Positions 1 through 7,858 of a DNA stretch of 36,942 nucleotides are shown piece after piece. Origin of the DNA: Phycisphaerales bacterium. Its GTDB lineage: Bacteria > Planctomycetota > Phycisphaerae > WQYP01. The stretch covers positions 1-36,942 of the forward strand of contig DAHVEJ010000017.1 of NCBI GenBank assembly GCA_027313145.1. Reading direction: 5' to 3'. The notes beneath the pieces were generated by a model. It was not told where the DNA came from. It saw only the letters and a list, made by a program, of their open reading frames with translations, and did no database searches. The stretch's first letter is position 1. The number at the start of each line of letters is the position of its first letter. Position numbers and translations under genes: made by a program.

Positions 1-3000
1 GGCCGCGGCTTCGGCGAGTCCGCCGACTCCACCAGTGCCAGTTACGCCGCCGTTAACAATATTGCCACCGTTGGAGCCAGTGGCGTTGGCGGTAGCCCAG
101 GCGGTGCCGGAGCTGCCGGTGGAATTCGCCGTCGCCGTTGCGGCACCATAACCTCCGTTGCCGGCAATTATGTTGGTTCCGCCATAAACATTGCTGCCAT
201 GTTGCCCGCCGTTATTGGCAGTGGCCGTAGCGTTAGCGTTGTTGACATTCGTTAAGTTGATTCCCGCTTTGGCGGTGCCGGCTTGGCCAAACCCGGTTGA
301 GGGAGCGCTCTGTGAATTGCTGTTGCCGCCACTGCCGGCATACGCGTTGGAATTGCCGATTATAGTCGATGGAATTGTTGTGTTGGACGATGTAAACGTA
401 AGTTCTGAATTAGCGTTGCCGGCCAATCCGGCGCTGCTGCCGCCGTTGGTGCCGCCGCTATTCCCGCCGGTGACATTCTGCGTTAGCGTTAATTGTCCGG
501 TGGTGCTTCCGCTGACGGCATTATTGATTGCCTCTGATGCGCCATTTCCGCCGTTTGCGCCGGCCTGACCGTAACCGCCAGCGCCGCCGCCGACCGTCGC
601 TGAAACGTCAACATTAGCTCCGCCGGTGGAATTTCCTGTTACCACGCCGGCATTGAACGTTCCGCCGGAGTTGAATGTTCCGATTCCGGCATTTCCGCCT
701 GACCCACCCACGTTGCCCGTGCCCATTGCCTGGCCCCCGGTAGCGCCTTGTGCAGTGGCGCTGACATTAACTGAATCGGGGCCGCTATTGGTGGCGGTGG
801 CAATGGCGTATCCACCGCCGGCATTGCCACCGTTGCCGGTGGTGCCGCTATCGTTGAATACGTTGCCACCATTGGAGCCGTAGCCATAAGCGTCCGCATT
901 CACAGCACTGTGTCCGCTGGTGGTAGCCGTAGAATCCACCGTTGCTGAAGCACTTCCAAAAGCACCGTTGCCGCCGTTGGCGGTGCCTGTGGTGACGCCA
1001 CCGGCGCTGGCGTTATTAAATGTTGGGCCAAAATTGTTGTAGCTGTTGGCGTAGGCCGAAGCGTTGATGTCTTCGCTGCCTGTTAAGTTGATAGCGGAGC
1101 TTGCCGTTCCAGCGTTACCGCCGTTGGCATTCTGGCTGCTGGCACCGTTGCCATCGCCCTGAAAGCCGTTAGCTCCACCGTCTGCGTATGTCGTGCCGGT
1201 AAGAGATGCGAGATTGTTCTGCGTTAGCGTCAGACTGCTGATCACGCTTCCCGAGGTGCCCGCCGTGCCACCATTGCTGCCGCCTCCGACACCGCCGTTG
1301 GCGGTTTGGTTCAAGGTCAAATTTCCCGAGGTGCTGCCCGAGACCATGTTGACAACCGTGAGGCTGGCACCATCGCCGCCGGAGGCACCGGCTTGGCCAA
1401 AACCGCCATTTCCACCAATGGCCGTTGCGGACACACTAACGTTACCGCCGTCGGTCGAGCTGCCGGTGCTTTTCCCAAGGGTTGCCGTGCCCCCTGCGCC
1501 AGCAGTAAATCCATTGCCTTGAGACAGACCACCATTTCCACCTATCGATGTAGCACTGACATTTACTGCGTCCGGTCCGGCGTTGAGGGCGGTGGCGATT
1601 GCATACCCGCCCCCGCCAACGCCGCCATTTCCCGAACCCGTTACGTTATCTGCGCCGCTAACGCCAACGAAATTCGATATACTGCCGCCATTGGAGCCAA
1701 AGCCGTAAGCAGTGGCGGTCACGGCGCTGTGGCCGGACGTGCTTCCGGTTGACGTGGCGGACGCTATTGCCCGCCCCGAATTGCCATCACCGCCGGTTGC
1801 GGTACCGCCGGCAACGCCACCGCCAGCATTTCCACTGCCCATAACAAGACCGCCGTCGATGTTATAGGAGGGATTGGCGTAGGCAGCGGCAGAAATGTTT
1901 TCATTTCCACCGAGGGCGATATTTGATACCGCAGCACCTGCCTGCGAACCGTTGGCTCCGACGCCACCATCTTGATAAGCGATTCCTGCGCCACCACTGC
2001 CAGCGGTTGCTGATGTGGTGCCGCTTAGTGAGGTTAATCCGTTTTGCGTCAGATTCAGAGTACTCGTGGCGCTTCCCGCCGCGCCCGCCGTGCCGGCGCT
2101 GGTACCCCCGCCTGAGCCGGCTGTGGCTGTTTGATTCAGCGTGACCGCCCCGGAGGTCTGGGCGGACGAAGAGGTGAAGAGATTGTCTAATGTTTCGCTG
2201 GCTCCCGTGCCGCCAAGTTGGCCGGCTCCACCGCTTCCACCGATTGCTGAAGCCGAGAGAGTTACGCTCCCTGTGGTCGACACCCCGGTTATCGTGCCTA
2301 AATTGGATTGTGTTACCTGCGCCCCGGCACCTCCGTTCGCCCCATTGAACGCATTATCTTCAAAAAACTGCCCGGTGCCCGAGAAGCCAAATCCCCCATT
2401 ACCGCCAGTTGCCGTTGCGGAGACGTTGACATTTCCGCCGCCTGTTGACGTGCCCGAAACTGCACCTAGGCTGGCCACCCCACCAGCGCCGCCACTGTTT
2501 CCAGCCTGTTCACCTTGTCCGCCATTACCACCCTGTGATTCCGCAGTTACATTTACCGTGTCCGGTCCGGCGTTGATGCCCGTGGCACTGGCGTAGCCTG
2601 CACCGCCTACACCGCCGTTACCGTCGCCCTTGTTGTTGCTGGTTGAGTCGAAAATAAAATCGCCGACGTTTCCACCATCGGAGCCGATAGCGTATGCGCT
2701 CGCCGTCACAGCACTGTGCCCGGAAGTGGTGCCGGTGGATTTGGCAAAAGCAACGGCACTACCCAAAGCACCGTCTCCAGCGTTGCCGGGGCCACCGGCC
2801 GCACCGCCGCCACCAACATTGGTATCCAAATAGTTTTTATAGAAGTATTCGTTGGCATTGGCAGTCGCGTTGATGTCCTCATTACCGGTAAGGCTGATTG
2901 ATGAACTTGCCGTACCCGAATTGGCACCGTTGGCCCCAGAATGACCAAGAATCGTCCCCGCGCCTCCACCATTGCCGGCGGTCGCGGTTACTATGCCCGC

Positions 3001-4158
3001 AAGAGTTGAAAAATTATTTTCAGTTAATGTGAGGTTGGCTGTGGCATTACCCCCGATATAACCTTTGGCCGACTGGTTGTCTACCCAATCACTCGACCCG
3101 TTCCCGCCCTGCGCACTAACCTGCCAAGTCAAGGGGGTGCCGTTGCCGCTGGAAGAGGAATTCGCTGCTGTGGCCGTGGCATTGCCCCCGGTGCCGCCGT
3201 ACGGATTGCCGTCAGGCGGTGCTTGATAGTAAGCCTCGGTATGGGCGTACCCCCCGCCGCCGATCGCTTCTACCGTGTTGGTACTGTTGCTTGTCGATGT
3301 GGCTAGCGCGTTGCCCCCGTTGGGATGAAAATAGGTTCCATTGGAACCGGATACAGTGTTGATTGTAGGAACAAAACTGCTGGCGCTGTAAAACGTGGGT
3401 GTGGTAGCGGAGGGGGTGGTGGGTGCCGCGCCAAATGTGAAGCTATACGCCGTATTGCCCCACGTTTGAGCGTTGAAAATTTCAAACGCGTATAATCCGG
3501 CTGCGGTAAATGTTACCGCAGTATTGCTGGACACCGTGCTGCCGAGAGTCTGGTTGGCATTTTGCGCGGCGACGACGGTTCCACTTCCTGTCGTTCCGTT
3601 ACCGCCCAGCAACACTTCTGTGCCATCGTCCGCAGGATTTACATTGAAATCGTAGGTTGAGTTGGCTTGGGATATATAAATGTAGCCTATTTCATCCGTG
3701 ATCGCGTTGTTTGTCTGGCTGGCAAAGATCCCGCTATTGGTATTGATCCCGGTATCCCGAAATGAACTGACAAAATTAGCATTGTAGGTGGTTGAATAGG
3801 CACCCGAGCCGGTACCACCGGAAGCCGTTACACTGCCATTGGCAACCATGGTCTCCAGATTGGCCATTCCCTGCAGGGTGGGATAACCGGATGCACCCGG
3901 ACCACCTTCCAACGCACCGGGGCTGCCACTATACAACCCCGTGGTCGGAGTGATGGAATAATTGGTGGCGGCCAAGCCCAAAGCGTACCCAGCGGTACTT
4001 TTGGGAATTACCGCAGAATCAAGATATGTGTTTGGAACACTGGCCGGCGGAATAACGACCGACGCATGCGCCGCCATCCCGGGCAGCGTGGCTGATACAA
4101 CGCCCGCCGACATAGCGGCTAGCTGCATTTTGACGGATCGAGACTTGTTCCTGCCCAT
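1..4158 (-). CDS. Giant repetitive Gly/Asn/Thr-rich exported surface protein (3' end outside window)
   Basis: The minus strand is open for 1386 codons from an ATG at 4158 to the window edge, so the C-terminus is missing. GGAG lies 7 bases before the ATG. The N-terminus (MGRNKSRSVKMQLAAMSAG, then a hydrophobic stretch ending near AHA) looks like a signal peptide. Residues about 110-240 resemble a PA14-like beta domain (PADDGTEVLLGG, then GLYAFEIF). From about residue 340 onward the protein consists of long imperfect repeats rich in GGNGG, with recurring phrases such as SGHSAVTA, AGPDAVNVSA, SLTLTQN and GNEDINA. Repeat landmarks recur at roughly 245, 1070, 1898 and 2875 on the DNA, a unit of about 275-325 residues. 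Composition resembles PE_PGRS-like or beta-strand-repeat adhesins; the true function is unknown. A C-terminal anchor (PEP-CTERM or autotransporter) could lie beyond the edge. Confidence 0.85.
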   Translation of the reverse strand, partial: MGRNKSRSVKMQLAAMSAGVVSATLPGMAAHASVVIPPASVPNTYLDSAVIPKSTAGYALGLAATNYSITPTTGLYSGSPGALEGGPGASGYPTLQGMANLETMVANGSVTASGGTGSGAYSTTYNANFVSSFRDTGINTNSGIFASQTNNAITDEIGYIYISQANSTYDFNVNPADDGTEVLLGGNGTTGSGTVVAAQNANQTLGSTVSSNTAVTFTAAGLYAFEIFNAQTWGNTAYSFTFGAAPTTPSATTPTFYSASSFVPTINTVSGSNGTYFHPNGGNALATSTSNSTNTVEAIGGGGYAHTEAYYQAPPDGNPYGGTGGNATATAANSSSSGNGTPLTWQVSAQGGNGSSDWVDNQSAKGYIGGNATANLTLTENNFSTLAGIVTATAGNGGGAGTILGHSGANGANSGTASSSISLTGNEDINATANANEYFYKNYLDTNVGGGGAAGGPGNAGDGALGSAVAFAKSTGTTSGHSAVTASAYAIGSDGGNVGDFIFDSTSNNKGDGNGGVGGAGYASATGINAGPDTVNVTAESQGGNGGQGEQAGNSGGAGGVASLGAVSGTSTGGGNVNVSATATGGNGGFGFSGTGQFFEDNAFNGANGGAGAQVTQSNLGTITGVSTTGSVTLSASAIGGSGGAGQLGGTGASETLDNLFTSSSAQTSGAVTLNQTATAGSGGGTSAGTAGAAGSATSTLNLTQNGLTSLSGTTSATAGSGGAGIAYQDGGVGANGSQAGAAVSNIALGGNENISAAAYANPSYNIDGGLVMGSGNAGGGVAGGTATGGDGNSGRAIASATSTGSTSGHSAVTATAYGFGSNGGSISNFVGVSGADNVTGSGNGGVGGGGYAIATALNAGPDAVNVSATSIGGNGGLSQGNGFTAGAGGTATLGKSTGSSTDGGNVSVSATAIGGNGGFGQAGASGGDGASLTVVNMVSGSTSGNLTLNQTANGGVGGGSNGGTAGTSGSVISSLTLTQNNLASLTGTTYADGGANGFQGDGNGASSQNANGGNAGTASSAINLTGSEDINASAYANSYNNFGPTFNNASAGGVTTGTANGGNGAFGSASATVDSTATTSGHSAVNADAYGYGSNGGNVFNDSGTTGNGGNAGGGYAIATATNSGPDSVNVSATAQGATGGQAMGTGNVGGSGGNAGIGTFNSGGTFNAGVVTGNSTGGANVDVSATVGGGAGGYGQAGANGGNGASEAINNAVSGSTTGQLTLTQNVTGGNSGGTNGGSSAGLAGNANSELTFTSSNTTIPSTIIGNSNAYAGSGGNSNSQSAPSTGFGQAGTAKAGINLTNVNNANATATANNGGQHGSNVYGGTNIIAGNGGYGAATATANSTGSSGTAWATANATGSNGGNIVNGGVTGTGGVGGLAEAAA

Positions 4159-4370
4159 AACTCTGCTCCATGCTCAGGGTTCAAGGCGCAGAACAAGTGC
4201 GCCTCAAATAAGAGATTGCATTTGAACTCAATCCCTTGCGGTCTTCTGAAAGTTAAGCGGTTCTGTAGCACCCGGAGTGCCAAGAAGCCCCTTCTCGTTG
4301 CCTACATTGTGTGACCGTCCTGACACTTCCCCTCAGTGAGACATCCCTATCTCGTCCTACAATGTAATGT

Positions 4371-4398
4371 AGTATGGACAAAAAAATCAAAAAGTCAA
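4371..4398 (-). promoter_or_regulatory. Candidate sigma70 promoter for the giant repeat gene
   Basis: On the minus strand TTGACT (4393-4398) is followed after 16 bases by CATACT (4371-4376). It lies about 210 bases upstream of the ATG at 4158 and borders an AT-rich tract (4381-4430). The -10 match is only 4 of 6, so this is a candidate. Confidence 0.35.
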
Positions 4399-4429
4399 GT
4401 TTTTTTTAAAAATTATTTTTAAAATTTTG

Positions 4430-4479
4430 ACCAGGAGCCTGTCCAAGCAATCCCGGCCATTACTCGGGCAGGCTCCTGG
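4430..4479. repeat. Inverted-repeat copy of the CAGGAGCCTGTCC element
   Basis: CCAGGAGCCTG (4431-4441) and its perfect inverse CAGGCTCCTGG (4469-4479) flank a 27-base centre. The left arm, read on the minus strand, shares the 18 bases CTTGGACAGGCTCCTGGT with the copy at 14771-14788. A shorter 12-base match lies at 20991-21002. All copies are intergenic. They look like ends of a small mobile or palindromic repeat; the family was not identified. Confidence 0.6.
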
Positions 4480-4667
4480 GCCGAATTGTCGGGAACGTTG
4501 CCCGCGGCGAGAGTGTTGAACAACGTCCTTGAACTATCGCAACAGAATCAGTATCCTGACAACTTATCGAGGGTTGGTGAGCGCCATTCGCAGGCCATGC
4601 TCGGCCTTGGAATCACGCATCACGCAGGTACTTGGATTTTAGATTGCTCGAGAAAGGGAGGTAAAGC

Positions 4668-4724
4668 ATGCACAAGCGGCGCGCGTCTACCGCGCGGAAT
4701 TTTGTTTCAAATATTGCGAATTAA
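4668..4724 (+). CDS. Possible 18-aa leader peptide ORF
   Basis: An ATG at 4668 sits 5 bases after AGGGAGGT, the strongest ribosome-binding sequence in this interval. It opens an 18-codon frame (MHKRRASTARNFVSNIAN) ending 43 bases before the PEP-CTERM start. The codons include a GC-rich imperfect palindrome (GCGCGCGTCTACCGCGCG). It could be a leader peptide or chance. Confidence 0.25.
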   Translation: MHKRRASTARNFVSNIAN

Positions 4725-4767
4725 AAAGTTGATGTTTCGTACCAAATAAGAAAAAGGAAAACAGGTT

Positions 4768-5541
4768 ATGGAAGTGATTAAATCCAAAGGATTATTGGCC
4801 GGCGCTTGCCTGGCGGCATTTGGAATCATGGGATTCAATGTTGGAGCGACTCAGGCGACGCCGACAATTTCTGTTGAGTTGATTGTCAGTGGCACCACGG
4901 CCGGTTCGACCGTGACAGTGCCCATCGGCACTGCGTCCGGTACCAAGGATTTTGGTTCCGGAACGTACGGTGGCGGTCTTTATACGTGGACCGATTTGAA
5001 TGTGCAGTCGCTGGCTTCCGGCGGTGGTTATACGCTGGCGCTTAATCTTTCCGGCTTGCAGGCGGGATCGCCGATTACCTCGGCTGATCATGTCACATTT
5101 TCCGCGACAAGTGTACCGGTCGGCCCCGGCACTACTCCCCTGAAGTCCATGGCAACAACGTTTACCGTTAATTTAGACAGCGCCAGTCATGCCGAAAGTT
5201 TTTCTTCCGCAGGCGGTTATATTAGTGCTGTGGGGCTGCCACCGGTGCTAAGCACGGGCAGTCTTGCGTTTACCCCGCAAAGCGTGGTTTATCCGCAAAG
5301 CTCCTCAGCGAGCAATGGGCCGCAGGATATTGCCTCCGCCGGTCAGACGACCAGTTCGCAAGTACAGGTTGATTTAAATGCGTTTATTAACCCCGGCACA
5401 ACCGTTATATCTGAAAGTACTGCAACCTGGCTGTCCACCAGCGCTGTTCCCACACCGGAGCCTTCACCCATCTTGTTGTTGGCCGTGGCGGCAATGGGGG
5501 CCTTGACGCTGGTGCGGCGTAAGCCGACGACAGGTTCCTGA
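4768..5541 (+). CDS. PEP-CTERM sorting-domain protein
   Basis: The 257-residue product has an N-terminal signal peptide (residues 1 to about 30, ending near TQATP) and a Gly/Ser/Thr-rich middle with no recognised domain. Its C-terminus is a typical PEP-CTERM signal: TPEPSP, a hydrophobic helix (ILLLAVAAMGALTLV), then RRK. In this family the tag directs export and processing by an exosortase/EPS-linked system, giving a secreted or surface-associated protein. AAGGA lies 9 bases before the ATG. The gene stands alone and ends at a terminator. The middle is probably beta-rich; its role is unknown. Confidence 0.85.
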   Translation: MEVIKSKGLLAGACLAAFGIMGFNVGATQATPTISVELIVSGTTAGSTVTVPIGTASGTKDFGSGTYGGGLYTWTDLNVQSLASGGGYTLALNLSGLQAGSPITSADHVTFSATSVPVGPGTTPLKSMATTFTVNLDSASHAESFSSAGGYISAVGLPPVLSTGSLAFTPQSVVYPQSSSASNGPQDIASAGQTTSSQVQVDLNAFINPGTTVISESTATWLSTSAVPTPEPSPILLLAVAAMGALTLVRRKPTTGS

Positions 5542-5587
5542 AGTCATTGCTGTCCGTGGATTTGAATTATTTTGATCTGGTTTATTT

Positions 5588-5623
5588 TCCGGAGGGATTG
5601 CCGCAATCTCTCCGGATTTTTTT
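5588..5623 (+). terminator. Rho-independent terminator of the PEP-CTERM gene
   Basis: TCCGGAGGGATTG (5588-5600) pairs with CAATCTCTCCGGA (5604-5616) around a 3-base loop, with one G-U type pair, followed by seven T (5617-5623). It lies 47 bases after the stop codon. Confidence 0.85.
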
Positions 5624-5682
5624 ATATCCGCCACAATGGATTACTCCGGTTCTTGCTGGGGCGGGAATGCGCAATTTTTTCA

Positions 5683-5716
5683 ATGTGACAAAAGTACAAC
5701 TTCATGTGACGAAAGT
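5683..5716 (+). promoter_or_regulatory. Tandem 13-bp repeats, possible activator site
   Basis: ATGTGACAAAAGT (5683-5695) and ATGTGACGAAAGT (5704-5716) differ at one base and are spaced 21 bp apart, two helical turns. They end 3 bases before the -35 box of the candidate promoter for the pectin operon, where an activator dimer would bind. Confidence 0.5.
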
Positions 5717-5719
5717 CCA

Positions 5720-5748
5720 TTGCGACAATATTGCCAGCGCTGTATAAG
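5720..5748 (+). promoter_or_regulatory. Candidate promoter of the rhamnogalacturonan operon
   Basis: TTGCGA (5720-5725) and TATAAG (5743-5748) are separated by 17 bases. The -10 box matches the consensus at 5 of 6 positions and the -35 box at 4 of 6, fitting an activator-dependent promoter. The leader to the first start codon is about 160 bases. Confidence 0.5.
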
Positions 5749-5912
5749 TTGTGCGCGGATGGATTGTCAGAGTGTGCTGGAGTGATGCGCAAAGTATACG
5801 GTAATTACGGCGGTATGGTTTTGCCGCTTGGAAGCCAAATGGTCTTCAACCCAGCTCCGGGCCTTGTGAAGGCGTATCTTTCGATTTTTCATCCTCTGCG
5901 GAGATCGTTTTT

Positions 5913-7829
5913 ATGAATCGGTTGGCTACGGCTTATTTGTCGCTATTGATGTCGCTTGCTGTGCTTTTATTCATTAGTGGAACTGTTCGTGCGCAATCGA
6001 TGGGCGTAGTGGTTCAGGAAAATAACGCTGACATTATTCTCAACAACGGTTTAATCCAACTGACATTCTCCAAGCCGCAAGCCCGTATCACCTCCCTCAT
6101 TGATGAAATGGGGGGGCGACATCTGGAATTGCTGAACACCTCCATTGGCATGTATTTTGATGCCAATGGCGGCCGCTTGCGCAAACCGCGTCATCTGGCC
6201 AATGCGCCGAAACGTCGCAGCTATTTTGTGCCCTTAACCGGGCGCGGCTGCCGTGTCATTCGCCATGGGAATTCCTCCGCGGAAGTCATTTTTTATGCAA
6301 AGCCATCTTTCTGGTTTCCATTTGCCATTCAGGCTCATTTTGAATTGCGCCGGGGTCAGAGCGGCTTTTACGCCTGGGTTATTTATCATCATCAGGCCGG
6401 TACACCCGGTGGCGCTATTGCGCAAACGCGCTTTGTTATCAAAGCGGCGGATGGACATTCTGTATTTACCCACTGGGCGGTGGACAAATATGCCGTGCAA
6501 TCGCCGCTGATGGGGGTGCTGCCAGAAGAGCGTATTATTCAAAAGATTCAGGATGTAACGTACCTGCTTTCCAATAAACAGATTTGGTGCAAATATGATT
6601 ACTGCCTGTTTAATTATCAGTTCCTGTGCTACGGCTTGGCTGGACACCATACCGGCCTCTGGATGACCTGGCCCAGTACTAGTTTTTTTAACGGGGGCCC
6701 GCTGCGGCAGGAATTAACTGTGCATCAGCAACACGTCGGCGACCGATTAGCCAAAAATAATATTCTTGCCATGGTTGACGGTGCCCATTTTGGAGAAGCC
6801 GCGGTACATGTGCACCGCACTGATAACTGGAACAAGTTCTTCGGACCGGTATTTGTATATGTCAATAATGGTCCATCCTTGATGGGCATGTATCATCAGG
6901 CCCGGCAAGTCGCCCGGCAGCAGCGCGCCCAAGCGCCGTTTCGCTGGTTACACAGCGCAGATTATCCGCTGGCGCGCGGTGCGGTGGAGGGCGCTGTTCA
7001 CATGACCAACGGCCACGACCCGGCGGGTGCCTGGGCGGTTCTTAGCGGCAATGGCAACACCGATTGGGCCTTGCAGGGCAGAGGCTACAATTACTGGACG
7101 AAAGTAAAGCCCGACGGGCGATTTGTCATCGGTAAAATCCGTCCCGGTGTTTACAAGCTCTCCATCTGCGGCGGCAATCAGTTCCAGCAATTCGTCCGAC
7201 ATAATATCCGCGTGGAGCCTGATCAAACGACGAATCTGGGCATGATTCGCTGGACGCCGGCGAATCGTGGCAAAACACTTTGGGAAATCGGCGTGGCCAA
7301 CAGGTCGGCGCGGGAATTTTTTGATGGCAACAATGTTCGCCATTATCGCAATTTTATCCGCTATCTGAAGAATTTCCCCGATGATGTCACCTACACCATC
7401 GGTTCCAGCACACCGGCGAAAAACTGGAATTTTGCGCAATGGGGCTGGTACAGCAAAAAGCCGTATTGGACTATCAAATTCAACCTTCCCCGGCAACAGC
7501 AGGGAAAAGCAACCCTGACTTTCGGCTTTTGCGCAGCCCTGATGTCGCGCGGTGGCTTGGCGGTAACGCTTAATGGTCATCGGATCGCGGTGCTGCATCT
7601 GCGTAAGTCCGGCGCGGCGGTGTATCGCAGCGGCGGGCAGGACAGCCGATATCAGGTCCGCTATGTCACCTTTAACGCGGATTCGCTCAAGGCGGGCTTA
7701 AACCGAATAACCTTAGGCTTTACCCGAGCTTTTAAAGCTCCAGCAACGTATGCACAGCAGATGCGTTATCACCCCACGCCCGTTGGTGCGGTCATCTATG
7801 ATGCGATTCGTCTGCAGGTGATGCATTGA
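5913..7829 (+). CDS. Rhamnogalacturonan lyase-like protein (PL4 family)
   Basis: This 638-residue exported protein starts at the ATG preceded by GGAG, with a signal peptide of about 28 residues (cleavage near VRAQS). The long N-terminal beta-rich part (INNGLIQLTFSK-type start; HFELRRGQSGFYAWV; WAVDKYAVQSP) matches the PL4 catalytic fold. Next comes an fn3-like domain at about 375-440 (GAWAVLSGNG, PDGRFVIGKIRPGVYKL). Last is a carbohydrate-binding-like jelly roll at about 450-635 (WEIGVANRSAREFFDGN, TLTFGFCAALMSRGGLAVTL). This three-domain order is that of RhiN/RGL4 enzymes, which cleave the rhamnogalacturonan-I backbone by beta-elimination. It opens a three-gene operon; the next start lies 29 bases on. 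Assignment rests on recognised family motifs; the substrate is inferred. Confidence 0.88.
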   Translation: MNRLATAYLSLLMSLAVLLFISGTVRAQSMGVVVQENNADIILNNGLIQLTFSKPQARITSLIDEMGGRHLELLNTSIGMYFDANGGRLRKPRHLANAPKRRSYFVPLTGRGCRVIRHGNSSAEVIFYAKPSFWFPFAIQAHFELRRGQSGFYAWVIYHHQAGTPGGAIAQTRFVIKAADGHSVFTHWAVDKYAVQSPLMGVLPEERIIQKIQDVTYLLSNKQIWCKYDYCLFNYQFLCYGLAGHHTGLWMTWPSTSFFNGGPLRQELTVHQQHVGDRLAKNNILAMVDGAHFGEAAVHVHRTDNWNKFFGPVFVYVNNGPSLMGMYHQARQVARQQRAQAPFRWLHSADYPLARGAVEGAVHMTNGHDPAGAWAVLSGNGNTDWALQGRGYNYWTKVKPDGRFVIGKIRPGVYKLSICGGNQFQQFVRHNIRVEPDQTTNLGMIRWTPANRGKTLWEIGVANRSAREFFDGNNVRHYRNFIRYLKNFPDDVTYTIGSSTPAKNWNFAQWGWYSKKPYWTIKFNLPRQQQGKATLTFGFCAALMSRGGLAVTLNGHRIAVLHLRKSGAAVYRSGGQDSRYQVRYVTFNADSLKAGLNRITLGFTRAFKAPATYAQQMRYHPTPVGAVIYDAIRLQVMH

Positions 7830-7858
7830 TACATGGATATGATTTTAAGAAAATAGTG

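Larger units (their letters stand above)
4159..4767. other. Divergent intergenic region between two surface-protein genes
   Basis: This 609-bp space holds a leftward leader of about 210 bases, a very AT-rich patch (4378-4430), an inverted repeat (4430-4479) and, near its right end, a short open frame with a strong ribosome site. No longer protein is convincing here. Confidence 0.6.

Noticed and set aside
191-3655. Several rightward Pro/Val/Ala-rich frames
   Set aside because: They are antisense to the giant Gly/Asn-rich gene; their Pro/Val-rich composition is the complement of its GGN repeats.
4486-4749. Rightward 87-codon frame in the divergent intergenic region
   Set aside because: No ribosome site or recognisable pattern, and it covers the better small frame at 4668.
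6948-7598. Leftward 216-codon frame inside the PL4 gene
   Set aside because: Antisense to a well-supported enzyme gene and without protein motifs.
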